Assembly (NCBI GenBank): GCA_049890115.1 | Contig: JBMHCC010000006.1 | Coordinates: 1-64,000 of the forward strand | Source of the DNA: UBA685 sp049890115 | Lineage (GTDB): Bacteria; Pseudomonadota; Alphaproteobacteria; Puniceispirillales; Puniceispirillaceae | Direction of reading: 5' to 3' | DNA length: 64,000 nucleotides | Notes under the pieces: model-generated | What the model was told of the DNA's origin: nothing | Databases searched by the model: none | The model's input: the letters and a program-made list of their open reading frames with translations, nothing else | Made by a program: the position numbers and the translations under genes | Shown: in pieces, positions 24,720 to 32,833 of the stretch | Numbering within the stretch: the stretch's first letter is position 1 | Layout of the letters: each line of letters starts with the position of its first letter

Positions 24720-26042
24720 CTAACGAAATACAGATAGCTGACCTTGTGATTTCACCACAATCAAAGCCTCTTGCGCAACTGCAGGAGCTGTGGTCACAGG
24801 GCCACCAATAGCCATTTCGCCTTCCATTAAACCAGTATTGGCATCAAAGCTGAATAAAATACCAGCATTACTAATCACATAAACCTTTCCAGAGGCGACA
24901 AAAGGCGCGCTATAGCGAGGCACTTCTTCTGATGCGACTGCCCCGATTGGCAATGCACCAGGTAATTCGGTTATCCAGCGCGCTGCACCATCATTACGGC
25001 GCAGTGCATATAATCTGCCATCAAGCCCTGTCACAAAAACAGACCTGCCAGCAATCCATGGCAATTCAATAGATGTGATAGGCTGTTCCCAAATAGCAAA
25101 GCCTGTTCCAGCTTGAAAAGCGACCATTCTGCCTGATTGGCTGATAACATAAACAAGCTTGCCATCATGGACAGGATGCGCCCTGACATCACCTAATTCT
25201 TGTAGCGGTGTACGCGGGTTAAAGCTGGCTAAATTATCAGCCCATAACAGGTCACCAGATAGCGGATCATAGGATGATAATTCCCCAGCCGCACCAGCCA
25301 AAATTACCTCATTTTCACCAAAGGCTGGCGCCGGCGCACCAAATACCACAGTATTGGTTGGCAAGCCGATGCGTTCCCATAAACGCGCGCCAGATGCCGC
25401 ATCATATAAATAGAGCTGTCCGTTAATATCAGAGACTAAAACACCTTCATCACCAATGAGAGTTGGACCACCTTTAAGACGCTCTGGATGGCTGACTGAC
25501 CATAACACATCACCTGTTTTCGATGACAAAGCCACAAGATCATATTGGCTTGCATGGGCAAATACATCATCAGTGCCAGCTGCAATACCACCAGCAACAC
25601 CTGGCAATGGCTCATCGATTAATTCTTCTAGCTGGCTTGTCCATAATAAGGCGCCATCAGCTAGTGCAAAGGCATGTAACAAACCGTCACTGCCAAGCGC
25701 ATAGACCGCATCATCAGAAATAACAGGCTGTGCTAAATCAACTGTCTCATCAGGCACACCAGCAATCTCGGCCTGCCAGCTTATTGTCAAAGGCTGATTT
25801 AACGATAAATGCCCACCTGAATGACCCGCATTTCCACCAGCATGGGTAAAGCTGTTATTGATAACAGCATCGCCAAGCTCAGCGCCTTGTTCTGTTGCAT
25901 CATCATCAATCGTCACAACAGCTAATTGCGGCAAAACAGACTGGCGTTCACCTGGCAGTATCAGTTCTTTTTCGCTACAGGCTGCTAGCAAAACCACGAG
26001 GAAAGCGGCTAACAGATTCTGAATCCATCCAAGTGATTTCAT
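24720..26042 (-). CDS. bamB: Outer-membrane assembly lipoprotein BamB
   Basis: PQQ-repeat beta-propeller lipoprotein of the BAM complex, which folds outer-membrane proteins. The start at 26042 gives a lipoprotein signal peptide with lipobox Leu-Ala-Ala-Cys and Cys22 as the lipidated residue, and has a GGAG ribosome-binding site; upstream in-frame ATGs would bury this signal. The 440 residues contain repeated propeller strands with Gly-x-Leu-x-Ala-(Phe/Leu)-x-x-x-(Asp/Asn)-Gly and a closing tryptophan-like pattern (for example YALGSDGLLHAFALADGALLW, near 115). It starts 16 bases after yfgM and ends six bases before der. Confidence 0.92.
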   Translation of the reverse strand: MKSLGWIQNLLAAFLVVLLAACSEKELILPGERQSVLPQLAVVTIDDDATEQGAELGDAVINNSFTHAGGNAGHSGGHLSLNQPLTISWQAEIAGVPDETVDLAQPVISDDAVYALGSDGLLHAFALADGALLWTSQLEELIDEPLPGVAGGIAAGTDDVFAHASQYDLVALSSKTGDVLWSVSHPERLKGGPTLIGDEGVLVSDINGQLYLYDAASGARLWERIGLPTNTVVFGAPAPAFGENEVILAGAAGELSSYDPLSGDLLWADNLASFNPRTPLQELGDVRAHPVHDGKLVYVISQSGRMVAFQAGTGFAIWEQPITSIELPWIAGRSVFVTGLDGRLYALRRNDGAARWITELPGALPIGAVASEEVPRYSAPFVASGKVYVISNAGILFSFDANTGLMEGEMAIGGPVTTAPAVAQEALIVVKSQGQLSVFR

Positions 26043-26058
26043 GCTTAGCAATCTCCAG

Positions 26059-26691
26059 CTAGCTTTCATACCCAAGGATGATGAGCAATGCAGCAACACG
26101 CTGACGCAAACCATTTGGCGCATCTTGCAATGTTTCAACCTGTTTCAGATAGACAATCGCACCATCAACATCACCTGAACGCAAAGCAACATCTGCTTGT
26201 AATTCAAAAGCCAGACCCTGCAACGGGCCAGCATTATCAGCGATTGGCGACAAACGTGCCATCAAATCATCAGCTGAAGCAGCATCACCCGCATGGGTCA
26301 CATATAGCAAATCAGCAAATTGACGATAAATCATAGCCACTGTTTCATCAGCAGATAGCGCATCATAAATCGCAATCGCATCTGATGCTTTATCATCCTG
26401 AAGCAAATCAGCTGCGGTAACAAAACGTGCCAGCATTGCATAACCGTCATTTAGCTCAGGTGCGGCCTGCGCCAAACCAGCCACGATATCATCATTGCCA
26501 AGCGCATTATAATAAGCGTTTGCCGCTTGCTCGCGCTGTTGTGTTTGATAAAATCCATAGCTTTGGATCGCAACCACAATCACAATCACTGCAGCTGCCA
26601 GAGCGCCAACATATTTGCCATATTTGGCAAATAACGCACGCATACGCTCTTGTTTTAACTCTTCATTAATTTCATCAATAATATCAGCCAT
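26059..26691 (-). CDS. YfgM-like tetratricopeptide membrane protein
   Basis: Protein of 210 residues resembling YfgM, the ancillary SecYEG-associated periplasmic chaperone of E. coli. A short cytoplasmic N-terminus with IIDEINEELKQERMR leads into one membrane helix (about 28-46), and a periplasmic TPR-like region (TPR_21) with ANAYYNAL and later helices follows. The order yfgM - bamB - der supports the assignment. It would help periplasmic folding of exported proteins passed on to the BAM complex. The sequence similarity to E. coli YfgM is modest, so the name is given by family and context. Confidence 0.82.
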   Translation of the reverse strand: MADIIDEINEELKQERMRALFAKYGKYVGALAAAVIVIVVAIQSYGFYQTQQREQAANAYYNALGNDDIVAGLAQAAPELNDGYAMLARFVTAADLLQDDKASDAIAIYDALSADETVAMIYRQFADLLYVTHAGDAASADDLMARLSPIADNAGPLQGLAFELQADVALRSGDVDGAIVYLKQVETLQDAPNGLRQRVAALLIILGYES

Positions 26692-26989
26692 AATTTTATC
26701 ACTCTGATTATATCAGCCTACTTGTTTTATTCTGGCAAAACCTAGCAGGCCATTATTTGCTATGCTTTTTTGATTTGGCTATTGATTCTCATCTGCCAAG
26801 GCCACACCATAATGGATAATCAGTGAGACAGCTAGGACTAAAACGCATAAATAACGGGAATTTCAAAGCAAAAGCACAGTTTATGATAAAATCTGCACTT
26901 GCTATTGTTTTTCTAGTGTCACTTCCTATTATTTCTAGAAGGAGGGAATAGTTGTTTTTCCCCGAAAAGGCATCAGGTGATAATTGAGG

Positions 26990-27319
26990 ATGAACCATAT
27001 TGTGACACCGAAAAGACGTGACCGCCCTTTTTATTTCCAGCGCGGTGAATTTACGTCAATCATGTCTGCCTATAGCACTCGTGTTGCCGAAGCTGAATGG
27101 CGTGATTATGCGCTTGATCACACACCAAAAATTGCCTTTTTTTCAATCTTCAAACATAGTCATGAAACACCTGCTTTTGTGATTGAAAAACACCGTCCAC
27201 AAGGCAAGGAGAAGCCGCTTTTTATCCTGCGTGATCGCAAGCGCATTCTGGCGCGCTCATCAAAATTAAGCACCATTCTAGACACTTTTGACCGCATACC
27301 GCGCCTTGTCCAAGGCTAA
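26990..27319 (+). CDS. DUF2794 family protein
   Basis: Protein of 109 residues of the alphaproteobacterial DUF2794 family. Family-like segments include Phe-x-Arg-x-Glu-Phe-x-x-Ile-Met-x-x-Tyr-Ser-x-Arg-Val-Ala, EAEWRDYALD and IAFFSIFKHS followed by FVIEK. No function is known. The ATG at 26990 comes three bases after a TGA that could end an 11-codon upstream frame starting at a TTG (26952), which has a much better ribosome-binding site (GGAGGG). Confidence 0.85.
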   Translation: MNHIVTPKRRDRPFYFQRGEFTSIMSAYSTRVAEAEWRDYALDHTPKIAFFSIFKHSHETPAFVIEKHRPQGKEKPLFILRDRKRILARSSKLSTILDTFDRIPRLVQG

Positions 27320-27726
27320 AGCCGCTCATGCGGTAACTAATAACAACAAATACCCCTTCTCACACATAGCTCATGATAATAGCCATGTTCTCTCATGCCT
27401 GATGGCTGTAGCGCCTTGGCCGAGACAAGGCATTGAACAGTCACGTTCTCTCATGCGTTATCGCGGCAGTTACGCAGCTGAGTGAAGGCATTGAACAGCA
27501 CACACCAGCTCTCTATGCCTGATGGCTGCAGTACCTTGGCCGAGATAAGGCATCGAATAGCCCATACCAGCCCTCTATGCCTGATGACACCCTTTCCCCG
27601 CATCTTTGCGGCAACCCACCAGATGATAAGGTTTGGTTATTTTTCACCTATTTTTATCTTGAATATTAGTTTTAATTTTATTAGAACAAAACATGAACAA
27701 ATAGATGCCAATCAGAGTATAATAGT
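27320..27726. other. Intergenic region with imperfect direct repeats
   Basis: A 407-base gap with no credible protein gene. Its left part starts with a small CCGC/GCGG hairpin just after the DUF2794 stop. The middle (27388-27590) carries the repeats described separately, and the right part is A/T-rich and probably holds the promoter of the zinc-ribbon gene. Confidence 0.5.
27388..27590. repeat. Three to four imperfect direct repeats spaced 58-62 bp
   Basis: Units begin with TCTC(A)TGCCTGATGGCTG or a variant. The ATG within this start falls at 27395, 27453, 27515 and 27577. Units 1 and 3 are nearly identical over about 45 bases and contain CCTTGGCCGAGAcAAGGCAT. Unit 2 is diverged in the middle but keeps AAGGCATTGAACAG. 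Unit 4 is truncated. Each full unit can pair as CCTTG/CAAGG or, alternatively, ATGCCT/AGGCAT. Confidence 0.7.
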
Positions 27727-28005
27727 ATGGGTGCTTTCAAAAAAGAGGCGATAAAGCGCAGTGAACCTGTTAATCCAACAAGGTTATCTGATTTGGCAGA
27801 TGAGAATTTAAAATTATTTTGCTGGTGTAATCGTTGTGGTCATAATGCTGAGGTTGCGATTGATATTTTTATCAAACGTCTTGGGGCGCAATTTCCCGTA
27901 CCAGAGGTCGGGCGTCACATGAAATGCACAAAATGTGCGGCAAATGACATTGCCACACGCCCAGCTTGGCCATCTTATGGTGGTCAGCTAGCACGTCATC
28001 TTTAA
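27727..28005 (+). CDS. Zinc-ribbon small protein of unknown function
   Basis: Protein of 92 residues with two Cys pairs consistent with a zinc ribbon: Cys-Trp-Cys-Asn-Arg-Cys-Gly-His near 35-42 and Cys-Thr-Lys-Cys near 71-74. The N-terminus is basic. No enzymatic motif is visible. The gene is followed 84 bases later by the DUF3126 gene in the same direction. A nucleic-acid or protein-binding role is likely from the ribbon, but I do not recognise a named family. Confidence 0.65.
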   Translation: MGAFKKEAIKRSEPVNPTRLSDLADENLKLFCWCNRCGHNAEVAIDIFIKRLGAQFPVPEVGRHMKCTKCAANDIATRPAWPSYGGQLARHL

Positions 28006-28089
28006 AAAAGCATGGCAAAGCTCGTTGCATGAGATACATAAAAACAGTAATTAGAACTCTAGAACTTTGATAACCAAGGAGCCCATTTC

Positions 28090-28299
28090 ATGGAACGCAG
28101 TGAAATTGAAAAGGTACAAAGCTATTTACGCACACTTTTCGGCAATCAAAATATCGCCTTGATTCACCGCCCACAAGCCAGCGATTCTGTGGAATTTGAG
28201 GTAAATGGCGAAACTTTAGGTGCTGTTTACCGCGATGATGAAGATGGTGAGACATGCTATCATGTCCAGCTAACTGTTCTGGCTGAAGATATCAGCTAA
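28090..28299 (+). CDS. DUF3126 family protein
   Basis: Protein of 69 residues of the alphaproteobacterial DUF3126 family, with the EIEKVQSYLRTLFGN helix, then VEFEVNGETLGAVYRDDEDGE and a final MxILAEDL-like helix start (here TVLAEDIS). An AAGGAG ribosome-binding site lies nine bases before the ATG. The function of the family is unknown. It is convergent with the aldolase gene at the end of the inositol operon; the stops are 15 bases apart. Confidence 0.88.
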   Translation: MERSEIEKVQSYLRTLFGNQNIALIHRPQASDSVEFEVNGETLGAVYRDDEDGETCYHVQLTVLAEDIS

Positions 28300-28314
28300 T
28301 CAGGCAAAGTAGGC

Positions 28315-29139
28315 TTAACGCAAACTTGCGATTACAGCACGTGTGGCTGCCATCATTGGCTCATGGGTTGCTGATAAAATACTAAGCCTATCAAAATCAT
28401 CAGTCTGTTCTGCCAGATGCTGGCGCAAAGAGCGGCCAAAGATCTGGCGTAATTCTGTTCCGATATTGAATTTTGTCACCAGCTTGTCTTGTGCCAGTTG
28501 CCGGCGCACCTCATGCGGTATGCCAGAGCCGCCATGTAATACAAGCGGGCATTCAATTTGAGATGCAATCTGTTTGATAAGAGGCTGATTAATTCTGGCT
28601 GCCTGCTTGGTTTGCAGATGCGTATTACCAGCTGAAATTGCCAATGCATCAAGCCCTGTTTGCCTGACCAATTCCACCGCTTCTGCTGGTTCTGTGCCTT
28701 GTGATTCTGTGCCATCCTGATAGCCGACAACACCAATTTCACCTTCAACAGAAATGCCTGCCTGATGCGCCATTTCAACCACTTTGGCGGTAATCGCAAT
28801 ATTCTCACGCAATGGTTTTTGGCTGCCATCTATCATGACAGAGGAAAAGCCAGCATCAATGGCCTGTGAAATCTCATCAATTTCATAACCATGATCAAGA
28901 TGACAAACAACTGGCACATTGGCTGTTTCTGCATGATAGCGAAACATCTTACCAAGGATTGAAAGCGGTGTATGACGCCGACAACCTGGCCCTGCCTGCA
29001 AGATAATTGGTGCGTTTTCAGCCTCTGCTGCTGCGACAAAGGCACCAATATCTTCCCATCCCAGCACCACTAATCCAGGAACAGCATAACCATTTTTGCG
29101 TGCCTCATTCAGCACATCTGATAATGTTGCAACCGTCAT
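28315..29139 (-). CDS. Class II aldolase (IolJ/GatY/KbaY-like)
   Basis: Zinc-dependent class II fructose-bisphosphate-type aldolase of 274 residues. The CHLDHGYE motif at 79-86 gives the catalytic Asp82 and zinc ligand His83. The VEGEIGVVG loop, the AGNTH segment and LHGGSG provide the remaining zinc and phosphate-binding residues. In inositol degradation IolJ cleaves 5-dehydro-2-deoxygluconate 6-phosphate to malonate semialdehyde and dihydroxyacetone phosphate, which fits the operon. The upstream IolC carries a DUF2090 domain often credited with the same step, so this enzyme may serve a parallel substrate. Its ATG overlaps the stop of the second IolB-like gene by four bases (ATGA). It is the last gene of the long leftward operon. 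Confidence 0.87.
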   Translation of the reverse strand: MTVATLSDVLNEARKNGYAVPGLVVLGWEDIGAFVAAAEAENAPIILQAGPGCRRHTPLSILGKMFRYHAETANVPVVCHLDHGYEIDEISQAIDAGFSSVMIDGSQKPLRENIAITAKVVEMAHQAGISVEGEIGVVGYQDGTESQGTEPAEAVELVRQTGLDALAISAGNTHLQTKQAARINQPLIKQIASQIECPLVLHGGSGIPHEVRRQLAQDKLVTKFNIGTELRQIFGRSLRQHLAEQTDDFDRLSILSATHEPMMAATRAVIASLR

Positions 29140-29972
29140 TTGAACTTGGCAATCATGTCTTTAATACCAGGGATTGTCTCAATCTGATAGGCATGGCTTG
29201 GCTGGAAAAATTGCACCAAAGGACGCTGTGTTAATCCTCCCAAAATGGTGAAATAATACATCTCATAGCCAGGCAAGACACAGCAAGGATGATAGCCTTT
29301 ATCAATGCAGATGGTTGAACCATCGACAATATGATAAGCATCGCCTGACTGGCCTTCTTCACGTTGCAACATTTGCAGACCAGAACCCCAATTTGGCTTG
29401 AACCTGAAATTATAGGTTTCATCATGACGTGTTTCATCAGGCAGACGATTAGTGTCATGTTTATGACTTGGGAAACCTGACCAGCCACCAGCACCAACGG
29501 TAAAGAGCTCGCTGACCAGAAGCCTGCCAACCTTATCAGCTTGTTTCTGTCCTAAAATATGTTTGATTTTACGATGGGTTTTTGTGTCATCAGACCCATA
29601 TTGCACCAAATCATGCTCTCTGACATCAAATGGCACTAGCACCTTGTCATATTTCGCACCAGCAATGAATGTTTCGGTTTCATCTGACACACAGCTTATG
29701 GTGACTTTCGCACCAACTGGGACATAAACACCCTCTGGCTCACCATCCCAAACATCTTCGCCGCGCTTACCAAGATTGGTAAAGGCGACACCTTCTACAT
29801 CGACATCAACACTGCCTGTGGCTGGCACAATACAAGTCTCATAACCAGGCACCTGATAGGTGAAAGCCTGTCCTTTTTTCAATTTCACAATATTGAAATA
29901 ATTGAGCGGCACCAACGCATCATCAGCATCAACAATCGGCTTATTTTGGTTATCAAATGGTGGGATATGCAT
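29136..29972 (-). CDS. Second, divergent IolB/KduI-family isomerase
   Basis: Cupin isomerase of 278 residues related to 5-deoxy-glucuronate isomerase IolB. The start at 29972 has an AAAGGT ribosome-binding site; the in-frame start further out overlaps the kinase gene. The SHKHD metal motif, an Asp-Glu-Thr-Tyr segment and KGYHPCCVLPGYEMYYFTILGG are in the places expected for IolB. Compared with the other IolB of this operon (33686-34480), the ETYYHRINP stretch is replaced by ETYNFRFKP, and the ending is different. Lying between a PfkB kinase and an aldolase gene, it probably isomerises an inositol-derived deoxyuronate analogue; the substrate is inferred only. Confidence 0.78.
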   Translation of the reverse strand: MHIPPFDNQNKPIVDADDALVPLNYFNIVKLKKGQAFTYQVPGYETCIVPATGSVDVDVEGVAFTNLGKRGEDVWDGEPEGVYVPVGAKVTISCVSDETETFIAGAKYDKVLVPFDVREHDLVQYGSDDTKTHRKIKHILGQKQADKVGRLLVSELFTVGAGGWSGFPSHKHDTNRLPDETRHDETYNFRFKPNWGSGLQMLQREEGQSGDAYHIVDGSTICIDKGYHPCCVLPGYEMYYFTILGGLTQRPLVQFFQPSHAYQIETIPGIKDMIAKFK

Positions 29973-29988
29973 ATCTGTTATACCTTTA

Positions 29989-30984
29989 TTATGTTTTATC
30001 CTGATGAGATGCCATAAAGGCATCTAATTGATGGGTATCTGGCATAGCAGAGGCGCATCCAGACTGGCTAACCACAATCGCAGCAGCAGCAGCGCCATAG
30101 CGCACCGCATCAGCCACTGATTTGTTAGCTGCCAAAGCAGCTAGAACATTTCCCAAAAACGCATCGCCAGCGCCAAATGGCTTGACCATCTGAACGGCAA
30201 AAATACCGATCTCAAACTGAGAATTTTGCGCCAAGACCTCACAGCCTTTAGCACCTTTTTTATAGAGGATTATCTTGCCTGATTGCGCTAAGTGATGCGC
30301 ATGCTGATAGCCAGCTGCGATATCACCGCCACTTAACACAGCAAATTCATCATCATTGGCAATGATCACATCAGAAATAGTAACAAATTCAGCAAAAGCC
30401 ATCCTGGCATCATCTTGGCTGTGCCATGCTGTTGGACGATAATCAATATCAATCATCACCGGGCACGCTGCTTGCCTTGCTGATTGTGCCAAAGCCAGCA
30501 AATCTGACTTGGCTTGTGGCAAAGATAATGCTGTTCCTGTGACAATGAAGGCTTTCACATTGGTAAAATCAATAGCTGCCATCTTGTCAGGGTCTAGATA
30601 TAGATCTGCTGCTTGATTGCGATAAATCACAACTTGCGTATTGGTGGTAACAGTCTCTGCCAGCGCAAGTGAGGTCCGTGGTACACCGCTAGTGCGCCCT
30701 ACAAAAGAAGTATCAACGCCATATCTTGCCAGATGAGATGCCACAAAATCACCAACCGCATCATCAGACAAGCTACTTAACAGGCTGGCTTGCTGACCTG
30801 CCTTGGCAAGTGCCACAGCAATATTACCAGCAGACCCGCCAACATCCGTTCGAAACTGGGTGGCATCTGCAATTTTTGTGCCATCTGGAACAGGATATAA
30901 ATCCATGCCAGCACGACCAGCAATGATAAAGGCACCTTGTTTTTGATGACAGGCATCTAGGATGGCAAAATCAGAATCTGTCAT
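29989..30984 (-). CDS. PfkB-family sugar kinase (second IolC-like kinase)
   Basis: Ribokinase-like carbohydrate kinase of 331 residues. It has the N-terminal GRAGMDLYP and TDVGGSAGNIAVALAKAG segments and the C-terminal KPFGAGDAFLGN anion hole with the catalytic Asp. The start at 30984 has AGGG upstream and begins five bases after the stop of the PhyH gene. The layout resembles the kinase half of IolC (5-dehydro-2-deoxygluconokinase), yet the operon already encodes a fused IolC-DUF2090. It probably phosphorylates the product of the adjacent IolB-like isomerase before the aldolase acts. Confidence 0.85.
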   Translation of the reverse strand: MTDSDFAILDACHQKQGAFIIAGRAGMDLYPVPDGTKIADATQFRTDVGGSAGNIAVALAKAGQQASLLSSLSDDAVGDFVASHLARYGVDTSFVGRTSGVPRTSLALAETVTTNTQVVIYRNQAADLYLDPDKMAAIDFTNVKAFIVTGTALSLPQAKSDLLALAQSARQAACPVMIDIDYRPTAWHSQDDARMAFAEFVTISDVIIANDDEFAVLSGGDIAAGYQHAHHLAQSGKIILYKKGAKGCEVLAQNSQFEIGIFAVQMVKPFGAGDAFLGNVLAALAANKSVADAVRYGAAAAAIVVSQSGCASAMPDTHQLDAFMASHQDKT

Positions 30985-30988
30985 CGCC

Positions 30989-31861
30989 CTAAAATACTTT
31001 CTTATCTGGATCTGCGTTGGGATCATCGGCTGATTCAGCCCGCAAAAAGGCAAATGTAATATCCTCAATTCCTTTATAGGCATAAGGGTCATTGCCACAG
31101 ACCATCATAATATCACGCATATCTCTGGTGGCGGGAATACGGCCATCCCAATCCCATGGCAATAATGATTGCGCACTCATATAATGATTGACCAAAGCAC
31201 GCCTAAAGGTGCCAGCAGGCGCTCTATTAGCGAGCGAGCGATGATGCAGATAGCCATTAAAAATAACAGCATCACCTGCTTTGACCTCAACTGCTATGCC
31301 ATCATCTGTATCATCTCTGGTGCCAACCAGCTGTGAGCCTTCGTCAAATTCAGCAGAATGATGAGGCGCTGTATCATAGATGATACCATCACGGTGAGAG
31401 CCAGGGCGCACCCATAAACAGCCATTTTCAATGACAGCATCATCTAGGGCAATCCAGACACCTGTTAGTGATCTGTCTCTGGTGGGAATAAAATATTCAT
31501 CCTGATGCCATGCCTGACCAGGCTTGCCTGATTTTTTAATAAATAACATTGACTGCATGGCTTTCACATCAGGGCCAATTAGCACTGATAAGATCTCAGC
31601 AATTTTGGGATGAGCGATAAAGTCATCACGAATAAGGGGGGATGCTTTATGCGGAAATTGGACTGTCAGATATTGTGCCAAAACCGCATCATCATCTTGA
31701 TCATCAGATGCTGGTGTAATGCCGCGCACATCCCCTCTTTTTCCTCTGGCTATGGCAACAGTTTCAGCCAAAAGCGTGGCAATTTCATCTTGCGATAGCA
31801 GGGCATCTATCACCACATAGCCATTAATATCATAATCTTGTTTGAGGCGTGCTTTATCCAT
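30989..31861 (-). CDS. PhyH-family Fe(II)/2-oxoglutarate dioxygenase, copy 1
   Basis: Phytanoyl-CoA dioxygenase-family protein of 290 residues. The iron facial triad is visible as His119-x-Asp121 (AWHQDEYF) and a later His (206 or 207, in GYLHHRSLANR). An Arg downstream is expected to bind 2-oxoglutarate. The ENGCLWVRPGSHRDG segment is typical of PhyH. Such enzymes hydroxylate or demethylate small molecules. Here the gene lies between iolE (15 bases upstream) and the second kinase, so a step on a cyclitol or its breakdown product is likely. The first ten residues (MDKARLKQDY) closely match the last residues of IolE encoded just before it. Confidence 0.85.
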   Translation of the reverse strand: MDKARLKQDYDINGYVVIDALLSQDEIATLLAETVAIARGKRGDVRGITPASDDQDDDAVLAQYLTVQFPHKASPLIRDDFIAHPKIAEILSVLIGPDVKAMQSMLFIKKSGKPGQAWHQDEYFIPTRDRSLTGVWIALDDAVIENGCLWVRPGSHRDGIIYDTAPHHSAEFDEGSQLVGTRDDTDDGIAVEVKAGDAVIFNGYLHHRSLANRAPAGTFRRALVNHYMSAQSLLPWDWDGRIPATRDMRDIMMVCGNDPYAYKGIEDITFAFLRAESADDPNADPDKKVF

Positions 31862-31876
31862 CCCTGCTCTCTGCCT

Positions 31877-32776
31877 TTAATGATCGAGGTCGTATCCAGC
31901 CTTAAGCCGTGCTTTATCCAAGGCTTCATATCCCATTTTAGCATATACCAAAGGATTTGCCTTTGCTGGATCTTGTTCAGCTTCGATGATAACCCAGCCT
32001 TCATATCCCACATCAGCTAGGCGCATCATCACATCATCATAATCTATCATGCCATCTCCTGGCACTGTGAAAACACCATCTAGGACACAATCAAGGAATG
32101 ATTGGCTGTCACGTGCCACCTGTTCCAGAATGGGTTTGCGAATATCTTTGGTATGAACATGATTAATGCGGCTGCCATATTTTGAGATAACAGACGCATT
32201 ATCACCACCAGCAAAGACCAGATGCCCTGTATCAAGAAGCAAGCCAACAGTCTCACCTGTATGCGCCATGAGCTGGTCAATCTCTGCTTCTGTTTCAACA
32301 GCGGTTCCCATATGGTGGTGAAAGGTTAATGACACGCCTTGTTCTGCACAATGCTCAGCTAGTTTTGTGAGGCGTTCACCATAAGCTTTCACATCAAAAT
32401 CAGCTAGCTTGGGACGTGTTGCCAAAGGGCGTTCTTGTCTGTTCTGGACTGTCTCATAGGTCTCGCCATAGACAATCACAGAAGCTCCAACATCTTTGAA
32501 TAATGAAAGCTGAGCTGAGATGCGCTCTTTCTCACTTTCCAAATCATTCGCGATAAGCGTGCCTGAATACCAACCAGACACCAGTGCTAAATCATGATCT
32601 GCCAAAACAGATGATAGCGCATCTGCTGATTTTGGAAATTTACCACCTGTCTCAGTGCCAACAAAGCCAGCCTGTCTTGTTTCACGCAAGCACACTTCCA
32701 AAGGTGTATTGCCACCTAATTGCGGCAAATCATCATTGCTCCATGAGATTGGCGACATACCCAAACGAATTTTCAT
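31877..32776 (-). CDS. iolE: Myo-inosose-2 dehydratase
   Basis: IolE of 299 residues, a TIM-barrel xylose-isomerase-like enzyme that dehydrates 2-keto-myo-inositol to 3D-(3,5/4)-trihydroxycyclohexane-1,2-dione. The MSPISWSNDD start, the ETGGKFP and HHHMGTAVETEAE loops, DTGHLVFAGGD and VHTKDIR carry the expected metal and substrate residues. The ATG has an AAGGG ribosome-binding site and follows the second PhyH gene by 57 bases. The last residues, LDKARLKAGYDLDH, form an unusual tail resembling the N-terminus of the following PhyH protein. Confidence 0.93.
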   Translation of the reverse strand: MKIRLGMSPISWSNDDLPQLGGNTPLEVCLRETRQAGFVGTETGGKFPKSADALSSVLADHDLALVSGWYSGTLIANDLESEKERISAQLSLFKDVGASVIVYGETYETVQNRQERPLATRPKLADFDVKAYGERLTKLAEHCAEQGVSLTFHHHMGTAVETEAEIDQLMAHTGETVGLLLDTGHLVFAGGDNASVISKYGSRINHVHTKDIRKPILEQVARDSQSFLDCVLDGVFTVPGDGMIDYDDVMMRLADVGYEGWVIIEAEQDPAKANPLVYAKMGYEALDKARLKAGYDLDH

Positions 32777-32833
32777 AAATCTAAACCCTTATGTAAAATA
32801 ACCACTATATTAGCTGACAGGACATTATCCTAT

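Noticed and set aside
27388..27590. Possible CRISPR or cas-like repeat array
   Set aside because: Only three to four diverged units; the regions between them are themselves similar rather than unique, and there is no cas gene.
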